The notes under the pieces are model-generated. The model made no database searches, was not told where the DNA came from, and saw only the letters and a list, made by a program, of their open reading frames with translations. The translations under genes were made by a program, and so were the position numbers. A DNA stretch of 34,276 nt, from the NCBI GenBank assembly GCA_900549285.1, contig URNW01000014.1:1-34276 (forward strand). The letters are read 5' to 3'. The stretch is from an uncultured Mycoplasmatota bacterium (GTDB taxonomy: Bacteria; Bacillota_I; Bacilli_A; RF39; UBA660). Below are positions 7,066 through 13,911 of this stretch, in pieces. Position 1 is the stretch's first letter. The number at the start of each line of letters is the position of its first letter.

Positions 7066-7572
7066 ATGCTTTTTGTTTGTTTAGAAATATTTTTTGCTCG
7101 TATTATTGATGTTTCTATTTCTACTTTTCGAATGATGATTATGGTACGGAAAAAGAGTATATTTACTCCTATTTTAGCTTTTTGTGAAGTTTTTGTTTGG
7201 TTTATAGCAGCTAGAAAAGCTTTAAATACAAATATTGATAGTGTATTTATTCCTATTTTTTATTCTCTTGGTTATGCAACGGGTACTTATATTGGAGGAT
7301 TTCTTTCACGTAAATTTATTAAAAATGTGAATAGTATTGAAGTTACAACTAAAAGAAATAATATGAAATTGATTCATGGTCTTAGAAGTGAGGGATGTGC
7401 TGTTTCAGTTATTTCTCTTAAAAATAATTATCGTGAAAAAAAAGATTTATTAATTATTGATGTACGAAGTAAAAATACACAAGAAACTATTCATTTAATT
7501 AAAAAGTTAGATCCATCTGCTTTTATTGTTGTAAAAGATACTAAAATTGTTCATAATGGGTATATTAAATAA
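7066..7572 (+). CDS. UPF0316/DUF2179 membrane protein (YebE-like)
   Basis: About 168 residues. Three transmembrane segments fill roughly residues 1-85, with the family-like phrase DVSISTFRMMIMVRKK near the start and a glycine-rich TGTYIGGFLSRKF. A soluble C-terminal DUF2179 domain (about 90-168) follows. The same domain ends the YitT family, where it is thought to have a ferredoxin-like fold. Function is unknown in all members I know. GGTG (7057-7060) favours ATG 7066, while ATG 7051 has no clear site. The stop codon overlaps the first possible ATG of the next gene, so the two are translationally coupled. Confidence 0.85.
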   Translation: MLFVCLEIFFARIIDVSISTFRMMIMVRKKSIFTPILAFCEVFVWFIAARKALNTNIDSVFIPIFYSLGYATGTYIGGFLSRKFIKNVNSIEVTTKRNNMKLIHGLRSEGCAVSVISLKNNYREKKDLLIIDVRSKNTQETIHLIKKLDPSAFIVVKDTKIVHNGYIK

Positions 7573-7583
7573 TGGTGATGTAT

Positions 7584-8075
7584 ATGTATTATGTAAATAT
7601 TTTTTTTATTTTTTCTGTTTTAGGTTTTTTATTTGAAAATTTTTTAAATATTTTTACTAATGATAATTTTAATAGTGGAATTTTATTTGGTCCTTGGACT
7701 TTTATTTATGGATTTGGGGCTTTTTTGATTATTATTTTAAATAAATTTTTAAATCAGTATCATATGAAAAAATGGAAGCAAGTATTTATTTTTTATGTTG
7801 GTATTACGATTCTTATGACTTTAGTAGAATTTATTGGTGGAAATTTGATTGAAATATTATTTCATAGAACTTATTGGGATTATACAAATATGCGATTTAA
7901 TTATGGAAAATATATTTGTTTAGAAGTTTCCCTTTTATGGGGGATTCTTGCTACTTTAATTAATTATTTTGTTTTTCCTTGGATTAATAAATTTGAAAAG
8001 AAAATACCAATCTGGGTATCGATTGGCTTTATTATCTTATTTAGTATTGATATTATTATTTCTTTATTTTATTAA
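7584..8075 (+). CDS. CmpB-like (putative ABC-transporter type IV family) membrane protein
   Basis: About 163 residues, with five predicted membrane helices. The phrases GPWTFIYGFGA, LVEFIGGNLIE and a Tyr/Trp-rich RTYWDYTNMRFNYGKYICLE match my memory of Pfam ABC_trans_CmpB (PF06541). Despite its name, that family has no ATPase and no proven transport role. Starts at 7572, 7578 and 7584 are all in frame; GGTGA (7574-7578) points to 7584. Its stop codon overlaps that of the convergent minus-strand gene by two bases, so there is no room for a terminator between them. Confidence 0.8.
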   Translation: MYYVNIFFIFSVLGFLFENFLNIFTNDNFNSGILFGPWTFIYGFGAFLIIILNKFLNQYHMKKWKQVFIFYVGITILMTLVEFIGGNLIEILFHRTYWDYTNMRFNYGKYICLEVSLLWGILATLINYFVFPWINKFEKKIPIWVSIGFIILFSIDIIISLFY

Positions 8076-8731
8076 ATATGTAGTCTTCTTTCCATTTCTG
8101 TTTCTAAAGTGTGATGATTAAATATGAATAAAAAGATCAAAGCAAAAATGCTGGTAGATACTGATATATAAGAGGGCCATAAAGTATTTAAGGTATCTCT
8201 TAAAATGAAATATAATGGGAATAGACCTATTAAAGAATTTAAGTAAGTATAGAGTATATATTCTTTTTTGGTATATCTAGTGAATATTCTTATAATTAGG
8301 AATGTTATTGTATAACTTATACATAAAAAGGGAAGGCAATAAGTTAAAGACCATTTATGAAATCCCGTAGATAAGTCCCAGATTATAGATAATACTATAA
8401 TACTGATAATTTCTCCAAATAATATTTTCATAAATCCTTGTTTATTGTTCATACCCATACTGAAAGTTAACCAAAAAGAAATAATACCTAGTATGACAAA
8501 AATAGACCATGATATTTCATTATTTACCCAGTAATTGATTAGCAAAGAAAAAATAATTCCACAAATAGAAGTAAATAAAGAAATTTTCATTAATAAATCA
8601 TGGGCTCGATATATATTTTTTACTATAGGGTAGATACTATTTTTTGCTTCTAAATTAATTTTATTATGGCATAATGGACAGACTGTACTGTTTGTTTTTA
8701 AATTCATTTCACACTTTGGACATCTACTCAT
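8072..8731 (-). CDS. DUF6320-type zinc-ribbon membrane protein
   Basis: 219 residues. A zinc ribbon C4-x2-C7...C18-x2-C21 starts the protein, and about six transmembrane helices (45-210) follow. This layout and the gene order fit DUF6320 proteins, which I recall next to alcohol-acetyltransferase-like and alpha/beta-hydrolase genes in gut Clostridia. The start ATG directly abuts the TAG of the upstream gene (TAGATG), with a GAGGGAAG ribosome site inside that gene, so translation is coupled. The function is not known. A membrane partner for the two enzymes encoded upstream is a reasonable guess. Confidence 0.8.
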   Translation of the reverse strand: MSRCPKCEMNLKTNSTVCPLCHNKINLEAKNSIYPIVKNIYRAHDLLMKISLFTSICGIIFSLLINYWVNNEISWSIFVILGIISFWLTFSMGMNNKQGFMKILFGEIISIIVLSIIWDLSTGFHKWSLTYCLPFLCISYTITFLIIRIFTRYTKKEYILYTYLNSLIGLFPLYFILRDTLNTLWPSYISVSTSIFALIFLFIFNHHTLETEMERRLHI

Positions 8732-9985
8732 CTAATCACTTCCCTCTATTTCATTGTTATATATTGTAATATCTAAATTATATTTTTTTAGAAGGCGAAA
8801 GAAATTCTTTTCTAGTTCACTATTTATATAATGAGAAGAAAAACTAATACATATTTCATCTTCATAAGAAATAATACATATTTCTAAAGCGTCAGTACTA
8901 TTCATTACCAAACATTTTTCTATATAGTTTTGACAATTTTTTGGTAAGTGAAAAACTCCAACATTTGATAGCCCTAAAGTTTGTTTTTTCCTTGTTAGTT
9001 TATAAGAATATTTTAAAACTTTATTTTTGATAAATAAAGGAATTAGGCGAATCAGAAAGAAATTTTCTAACCATATTAGTTTTGTCATATTATTTTCAAT
9101 TGCTTCTTCTTTTAAACTATTTTTTAATTGTTCATTTACTTGAGTAACAATTTCTTCTAGGGGGGTATTTTTTTGGGTGAATTTATATGTTATATTTGTT
9201 ACATTGAAAAAATTACGAACTGTTTCTGATTTAAAATATTTTCTTAAATCAATAGGAACTGTAACGGAAATTGGTTTTTCTTTTTCTTTGATACTTAATA
9301 TATCTTCCATACTTTTTATAGTCAGACTAATTAACAATCCAGTTATAGTGGTATTGTATTGATGGGCAATATTTTTAAGTTTTTGGGTACTTGTTGATCC
9401 AGTTATAATACGAAGTTTTCCTTCGGGGTACCATTTTCCTTTTAATTGATAAGCATTATCTTTTTTGGCAATTTTTACTTTATTTTTAGGATTGTAGTAT
9501 TTAGAGAAACTATCTATTTCTTTTTCATAACTGGAACTTTTAGTTATGATAACATTTTCTTGTAAATGGTGCTTTATTTTTAAATAGTTATAGATTAAAT
9601 TTTCAAAGAATGTAATACATCCTGCACCATCACTTAAAGCGTGATATACTTCTAAATTTATTTTATTTTGAAAATAGCTTACCTCAAATAAAAGGGGAGT
9701 ATTCAATTTTTCACAGGGACTATTTTTTTCTTCTATTACACTGGCTTTGATATTTGATTCTTCTAAATAGTACCAAAATAATCCTTTTTTTAAAACGGAT
9801 TTAAAGATTGGAAAATCCTCTAAAGTATTTGTTAACGCTATTTGTAAATTTTCTTTATTTACATTTTCTTTTAATAAAACAGAAAAACGAAATATTTTAG
9901 GATCATAAGCAGTTGTAGTTGGGGGAAATATTTTAGCAGCATTATCTAATCTATACCATTTATCATGTTTATTCAATTTTATCAC
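8732..9985 (-). CDS. Condensation-domain-fold acyltransferase (alcohol-acetyltransferase-like)
   Basis: 417 residues. The N-terminus (KWYRLDNAAKIFPP, from residue 9) is typical of clostridial proteins annotated as alcohol acetyltransferase. The HxxxDG catalytic motif of the condensation/CoA-acyltransferase superfamily is present as H115-A-L-S-D119-G120. A second-half segment with SVTVPIDLRKYF fits the structural DFGWG-side core of such enzymes. The family transfers acyl groups from CoA or a carrier to an alcohol or amine; the acceptor here is unknown. It overlaps the upstream hydrolase gene by 17 bp and abuts the downstream DUF6320 gene, making a tight three-gene operon. An acyltransferase beside an esterase suggests building and trimming of an acylated lipid or glycan, which is inference. 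Confidence 0.85.
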   Translation of the reverse strand: MIKLNKHDKWYRLDNAAKIFPPTTTAYDPKIFRFSVLLKENVNKENLQIALTNTLEDFPIFKSVLKKGLFWYYLEESNIKASVIEEKNSPCEKLNTPLLFEVSYFQNKINLEVYHALSDGAGCITFFENLIYNYLKIKHHLQENVIITKSSSYEKEIDSFSKYYNPKNKVKIAKKDNAYQLKGKWYPEGKLRIITGSTSTQKLKNIAHQYNTTITGLLISLTIKSMEDILSIKEKEKPISVTVPIDLRKYFKSETVRNFFNVTNITYKFTQKNTPLEEIVTQVNEQLKNSLKEEAIENNMTKLIWLENFFLIRLIPLFIKNKVLKYSYKLTRKKQTLGLSNVGVFHLPKNCQNYIEKCLVMNSTDALEICIISYEDEICISFSSHYINSELEKNFFRLLKKYNLDITIYNNEIEGSD

Positions 9986-10865
9986 CTACAAATCTTTTTA
10001 TTATTTTTATTACTCGATAGTTTTCTTTAAAATATAAGAAATTATTAAAGAACCCATGAATAACGTTTTTTATATTATAGTATGTAACTTTATTAAAATA
10101 ATGTTTTAACTTTTGGGCATATGCATATCCTTCATCTCTTAAAGGATCTAAATTAGCTGTAATAATTAATGTTTCAGGCATATTAAATAAGTTTTTGGCA
10201 TAAAGGGGAGCTACATACTTATTTTTATAGTATTTTTTATTGGGGATATATAAGTCTAAATAATCTGAAATGAGTTTTTTATTTAAAAAATAATCATAGC
10301 CATTTTCTTCAATAGATTTATATTTTTTATTATTTTTAAAATTGGTTTGGACAATAGGGTAAAGTAATATTTCTTTTTTTATTTTAAAATTTTTTTCTTT
10401 TTTGGCTTTAAGACATATAGCAGTTGCTAGATTTGCCCCTGCAGAATCTCCCATTATAATAATCTGTGATTGATCAATTCTATATTTAGAAGAATTTTTT
10501 ATAAGATTCTCGATAGCTTCATAGCAAAAATTTAATCCTTCAGGAAAAGGGTGTTCTGGTGCTAGAGGATAATCAAATGCAATGATATTTCTTTTTAATT
10601 GATTTGCTAAGATGCTTAGTATATGGCTGTAGAATTTTACACTTCCTGTTGTCCATCCACCACCATGAAGGTAAATCACTACTTTTTTTGTTTCAAAGTT
10701 AGATGGTATAAAAAAGTGATAGGTAAATTTTTTATCTTTTATTAATTTTGCTCTTTTTTGAAGAGGTGTTTTGTTTTGAATATGACGATATATCAAGTAA
10801 TTTTCTTTCATGTTAATATCATATTTTGATAGATGTTTTATAATATCTAAAAATAAATTATTCAT
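9969..10865 (-). CDS. Alpha/beta-hydrolase, HSL-type esterase/lipase
   Basis: 298 residues, complete. The oxyanion-hole motif HGGGW (67-71), nucleophile elbow GDSAG with S141, acid D240 (NLDPLRDEG) and H270 (VIHGF) form a full catalytic triad of the hormone-sensitive-lipase (abhydrolase_3) group. Such enzymes hydrolyse short to medium acyl esters in the cytoplasm; there is no signal peptide. AGGTGG just before the ATG is the ribosome site, and a -10 TATAAT with a 17-bp spaced TTTCCA lies upstream. This is the first gene of the minus-strand operon. Confidence 0.93.
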   Translation of the reverse strand: MNNLFLDIIKHLSKYDINMKENYLIYRHIQNKTPLQKRAKLIKDKKFTYHFFIPSNFETKKVVIYLHGGGWTTGSVKFYSHILSILANQLKRNIIAFDYPLAPEHPFPEGLNFCYEAIENLIKNSSKYRIDQSQIIIMGDSAGANLATAICLKAKKEKNFKIKKEILLYPIVQTNFKNNKKYKSIEENGYDYFLNKKLISDYLDLYIPNKKYYKNKYVAPLYAKNLFNMPETLIITANLDPLRDEGYAYAQKLKHYFNKVTYYNIKNVIHGFFNNFLYFKENYRVIKIIKRFVGDKIE

Positions 10866-10881
10866 TCTACCACCTAAATAT

Positions 10882-10910
10882 ATTATAACAGAATTATAGA
10901 TAATTGGAAA
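10882..10910 (-). promoter_or_regulatory. Promoter of the hydrolase/acyltransferase operon
   Basis: On the minus strand, TTTCCA (10910-10905) and TATAAT (10887-10882) are 17 bp apart, and the -10 ends 16 bp before the start codon. Confidence 0.6.
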
Positions 10911-10983
10911 ATTTTTATTATGATAAAAGAGGTTTTTGAATGGGCGTATTTAACACATAAGTGTAAATAATCTGTTTAATATC

Positions 10984-11013
10984 TTGGCTTGCATGTTAAA
11001 TCAGTGTTATAAT
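10984..11013 (+). promoter_or_regulatory. Promoter of the orphan gene at 11043
   Basis: An extended -10 TGTTATAAT (11005-11013) with TTGGCT (10984-10989) 18 bp upstream of the TATAAT. An imperfect palindrome, TTTAACAC-ATAA-GTGTAAAT, begins about 30 bp further upstream near 10950 and could be an operator. Confidence 0.55.
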
Positions 11014-11042
11014 GGAAAAATGTTGCAAAAAGGAGTGAAATT

Positions 11043-12026
11043 ATGAATATAAAAGATGTACTTTCAAAGATTAAAAAAAATCACCAAGATAAGAGTGATA
11101 TTATATTTGAAAATGAAAAATTAGAAATTGTTATTGGACAATGGTTGGGAGTAATTCCATATCCGTGGACCAATGTCAAACTTACTCAAAATATTCATGA
11201 AAAAATAAAAGAGATGGTTTTAGATATTTTAATAAAAGTAGGAAATTCTTCTTTTAAAAAATGTGTTATTAATTATTTAGAACCTAATATTATTACTTTT
11301 CTTTGTGATGGTAAAGTTTTAAAAATGATTTTCAAAACTAAAAATTTTGAGTCTAATTATGCTGAGTTAGATGTTTTATGTGATAATGAAAATAAAACTT
11401 ATATATATAAAAATGATGGTGGGGAAGTAGATTTATCTTTGCAAAATTATACGATTTATAATTTAGATAATGGAAATCGTTATTATCGATATTTATCTTT
11501 CTATTCTAGTTATTTTATTTTAGAAAATCAAGATATGGCATTATCTGTTACAATAGATAGGTCAACAGAGGATTATAGTCATTTTTCTTTTCAACCACAT
11601 CATTTAGATCATGAAGAAGATATTGAAAAGTATTTATTAAGTTTGTCTTTTCCAATTGATATGATAGATTTTTCTTTAAAGATGGAAGAACTACTTGGTA
11701 AAAGTATTTTTAAGTATCCAAAAATTGAATTGGAACTTGTTCATAAAAATGAAAATGTTAAAAGAGAAATTATAGATGGCTTTTTATTTCATTTTGGTGA
11801 GTTGATTACTAGTGTTATTACAAGGAATGGTGCTTCTGTTATAATAGATTCTAATGGTAATTGGACTTATGAAACAAATAAATTTATTATTAAACAAAAA
11901 GCAGGTAGTTCTAGTTATAGTGTAGAAATTTCTGAACAAGAAATGCCTTTATTTGTTGATGAAGAACAGTATTATATGGCTTCTTCTGATGTTGAGGAAG
12001 TTCAAAAATTGATTAGGAAATTGTAG
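11043..12026 (+). CDS. Hypothetical soluble protein, family not recognised
   Basis: 327 residues, acidic, with no signal peptide, membrane helix, metal motif or nucleotide motif that I can see. Alternating hydrophobic residues and many aromatics (for example NGNRYYRYLSFYSSYF, about 148-163) suggest a beta-rich fold. AAGGAG (about 11030-11035) backs the start. It has its own promoter and a hairpin after the stop, so it is monocistronic. Its base composition is like its neighbours, with no sign of decay. It could be a lineage-specific protein; I do not assign a function. Confidence 0.75.
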   Translation: MNIKDVLSKIKKNHQDKSDIIFENEKLEIVIGQWLGVIPYPWTNVKLTQNIHEKIKEMVLDILIKVGNSSFKKCVINYLEPNIITFLCDGKVLKMIFKTKNFESNYAELDVLCDNENKTYIYKNDGGEVDLSLQNYTIYNLDNGNRYYRYLSFYSSYFILENQDMALSVTIDRSTEDYSHFSFQPHHLDHEEDIEKYLLSLSFPIDMIDFSLKMEELLGKSIFKYPKIELELVHKNENVKREIIDGFLFHFGELITSVITRNGASVIIDSNGNWTYETNKFIIKQKAGSSSYSVEISEQEMPLFVDEEQYYMASSDVEEVQKLIRKL

Positions 12027-12040
12027 GAATTAGCAAATTA

Positions 12041-12074
12041 AAACTTACGAAATGATTTATTCGTAAGTTTTCTT
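12041..12074 (+). terminator. Terminator after the orphan gene
   Basis: AAACTTACGAA (12041-12051), an 8-base loop and TTCGTAAGTTT (12060-12070) form a perfect 11-bp stem. The T tract is short and broken (TTTTCTT counting the arm end), so efficiency may be moderate; the A run upstream could allow two-way action. Confidence 0.75.
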
Positions 12075-12385
12075 AAATTAGTGGATAGTTTTTGAAATTT
12101 TGGTTATTTTGGATTGTGGTATATATTCATTAATGCTAATTTCTTTTCTTTACATATTTTTAAGATTTACTTTTAAAGTTTTTGCATTAAAAAAATGACT
12201 TCTATTAAAGTTTAAGAATATATTTTATTATGCATTTTTCTTTAATGGAGCAGGTTACATACAAGTTACGAATTTTATTTTTTTCTAAAAATATTATATA
12301 TGAATTATTATTAAATTTCAACGAGAGTATGGAGTTTTTTTGCGTTCTAGTATATAATATATTTGTTAAAATTGTGAGGTTAATT
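12075..12385 (+). other. AT-rich non-coding stretch before the methyltransferase gene
   Basis: Nothing convincing is encoded. The reading frame of the methyltransferase extends back to an ATG at 12230, but that extension lacks a ribosome site and is composed of AT-rich filler. A TATAAT at 12353-12358 is a likely -10 for the methyltransferase; no good -35 is visible. A 9-base AATGGAGCA (12244-12252) repeats the sequence at the 3' end of the tRNA-Gly gene (13738-13746). Confidence 0.5.
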
Positions 12386-13189
12386 ATGAATAATAGTTGG
12401 AATTTAGATAGATTAAAGAAACAAGCAATTGGAAATCAAAACTTTGATGATTATGTACTAAATAAATCTGGAATATTAGAATATGATGATTTAAAAGTTT
12501 TAGATATTGGATGTTCTAATGGATTTAAGACAAAATTGTTATTTGATAAATATAATAATATTAAAAATATATTAGGAATTGATATTGATGAGTGCGCAAT
12601 TGATGAAGCAAAAAGTAATTTTAAAGATAATGAAAAATATGAATTTGAACTAAAAAGCATTGATGATTTGGACGAAAAAAATAAATATGATATTATAAAT
12701 TTATCATATGTTTTGCAACACTTAAAAAATCCATCAGAGATATTATCTAAAATACAAAAGGTACTTTCTGATAGGGGAGTAATAATTATTAAAGTACCTG
12801 ATGATAGTTTTAAATTTTGCTATCCTGATCCTCAACACTTATTAAATAGAATATTTAATTTATATGAAAATGAAATTATGATAAAACAAAATATAACAAA
12901 ATATACAGATAGGTATATTGGTAAAAAAGTATATGGCTATTTAATTGAAAATAATTATAAAAATGTTCAATTATATCAGTCTATTACTGATACTATTGGT
13001 AAAACACTTGAAGAAAGATTAAAATTATATGAAAGTTCTATAGCATTTAGAAGTGCAAATAATAAAAATAATATATCAGATAAAACTAAGGCTGAAATGA
13101 ATGAATTATTAAATACTTTAAAAGAAAACTTTAAAAAAGAAAATTTTTATTATACAATGTCAGTATTTTATTATGTGGCTAAAAAATAG
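12386..13189 (+). CDS. Class I SAM-dependent methyltransferase
   Basis: 267 residues from ATG 12386, chosen because GTGAGG (12374-12379) lies just upstream. Motif I is LDIGCSNGFKT (about 35-45), the SAM-binding glycine loop. An acidic residue ends the next strand (GIDIDE). A post-motif segment, YDIINLSYVLQHLKNP, matches methyltransferase domains of the Methyltransf_12/23 type, and GVIIIKVPDD follows. The C-terminal third is unassigned and probably gives substrate specificity; small molecules or lipids are as likely as macromolecules. The gene is flanked by non-coding and decayed sequence beside a tRNA gene and is somewhat more AT- and Asn/Lys-rich than neighbours, which suggests it was acquired. 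No restriction partner is present, and it is not obviously a DNA methylase (no NPPY/DPPY). Confidence 0.88.
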   Translation: MNNSWNLDRLKKQAIGNQNFDDYVLNKSGILEYDDLKVLDIGCSNGFKTKLLFDKYNNIKNILGIDIDECAIDEAKSNFKDNEKYEFELKSIDDLDEKNKYDIINLSYVLQHLKNPSEILSKIQKVLSDRGVIIIKVPDDSFKFCYPDPQHLLNRIFNLYENEIMIKQNITKYTDRYIGKKVYGYLIENNYKNVQLYQSITDTIGKTLEERLKLYESSIAFRSANNKNNISDKTKAEMNELLNTLKENFKKENFYYTMSVFYYVAKK

Positions 13190-13690
13190 TAAATATTTTG
13201 GAGATAAATATAAACAAGAATAGAATTTGTTATAAATAAAGAGACTTTCATTTAAGTGATATAGATAAATTGGAGTTTAGAAAAATATGGTGGCACTTCA
13301 ATATCAATTGCTAATATATTAGTAAATTTACGTATTTTTTTATACTTTTTCATTCGTTTTTTTTACTAAGTTTAAATCTTCAATTCTATGAGAAGTTTCT
13401 TAATTTTTTTTAGAGAGTACTTGTTATTATTTTCTTTAATGGTTTACTAAATATTTCATTTACTTTATATTCTAATATTGTAAGAGTAATAGAATATGTA
13501 ATCAGTTATTCAGAAGCTTCTATAATTTGTAAATTAGTATGTAATAAATTTTTAACTTTACCATTTTTAATTTTGTACTTATAATCTTTAATTGTTTCAA
13601 GTATTTCCGTATTTGGCTTTAAAGTATGAATAGTTTTAAATTCAAGTATAAAAAATATCCTCTTTCTTAGAAAGAGAATAGTGCTTTATA
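13190..13690 (-). pseudogene. Non-coding stretch with possible decayed minus-strand gene
   Basis: No intact gene is visible in about 500 bases. On the minus strand, an open stretch without a start codon (13685-13509) encodes a protein-like phrase (LKPNTEILETIKDYKYKI) and hits TAA at 13508-13506. A neighbouring frame then reads NNKYSLKKIKKLLIELKI to a stop at 13374-13372. A further small frame, 13353-13252, starts MKKYKKIRKFTNILAIDIEV but has no ribosome site. Together they look like a disrupted gene, but the family is not recognised and AT-rich filler can mimic this. Confidence 0.3.
13660..13676. repeat. 17-bp perfect palindrome
   Basis: CTCTTTCT and AGAAAGAG flank a single central T. It has no T-rich tail on either strand, so it is more like an operator or a relic than a terminator. 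Confidence 0.5.
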
Positions 13691-13730
13691 TAAAATAAAA
13701 ACTTACGACACCATAATAGGTTCATAAGTT
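13691..13730 (-). terminator. Terminator of the tRNA-Gly gene
   Basis: On the minus strand AACTTATGAACC pairs with GGTGTCGTAAGTT (one G-T wobble, one bulge), followed by TTTTTATTTT. It starts 9 bases after the tRNA 3' end. Confidence 0.75.
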
Positions 13731-13739
13731 GTATTCAAA

Positions 13740-13814
13740 TGGAGCAAGTGAGCAGAATCGAACTGCCGTCTCAACCTTGGCAAGGTCGCATACTAACCGC
13801 TGTACTACACCTGC
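13740..13814 (-). tRNA. tRNA-Gly (anticodon GCC)
   Basis: 75 nt with encoded CCA. The acceptor arms GCAGGTG and CACTTGC pair with one wobble. The anticodon stem CGACC/GGTTG encloses the loop TTGCCAA with anticodon GCC (13779-13781 on the plus strand). The T arm holds TTCGATT between GGCAG and CTGCT. The discriminator is T. It is a lone tRNA gene with its own promoter and terminator. Confidence 0.97.
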
Positions 13815-13824
13815 ATGCATAAAT

Positions 13825-13853
13825 ATATTATCAAATTATACACTATATTGCAA
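13825..13853 (-). promoter_or_regulatory. Promoter of the tRNA-Gly gene
   Basis: Minus strand: TTGCAA (13853-13848), a 17-bp spacer and TAATAT (13830-13825). It lies back-to-back with the LtaS promoter. Confidence 0.6.
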
Positions 13854-13860
13854 GGAAAAA

Positions 13861-13889
13861 TTGCAAATTTTATAATTATATTATATAAT
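13861..13889 (+). promoter_or_regulatory. Promoter of the LtaS-family gene cluster
   Basis: TTGCAA (13861-13866), a 17-bp spacer and TATAAT (13884-13889); RNA would start about 16 bases before the ATG. Confidence 0.8.
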
Positions 13890-13911
13890 TATGACTAAAG
13901 AAGGGTGAAAT

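Noticed and set aside
12230..12385. N-terminal extension of the methyltransferase by 52 residues
   Set aside because: There is no ribosome site near ATG 12230, whereas GTGAGG stands just before ATG 12386. The extension is AT-rich filler, and motif I then falls at the usual distance from the start.
13286..13370. Aspartokinase-like phrase KYGGTSISIANIL on the plus strand
   Set aside because: It resembles the KFGGTS start of aspartokinases, but there is no start codon or ribosome site, the frame stops after about 30 codons, and nothing downstream matches the enzyme.
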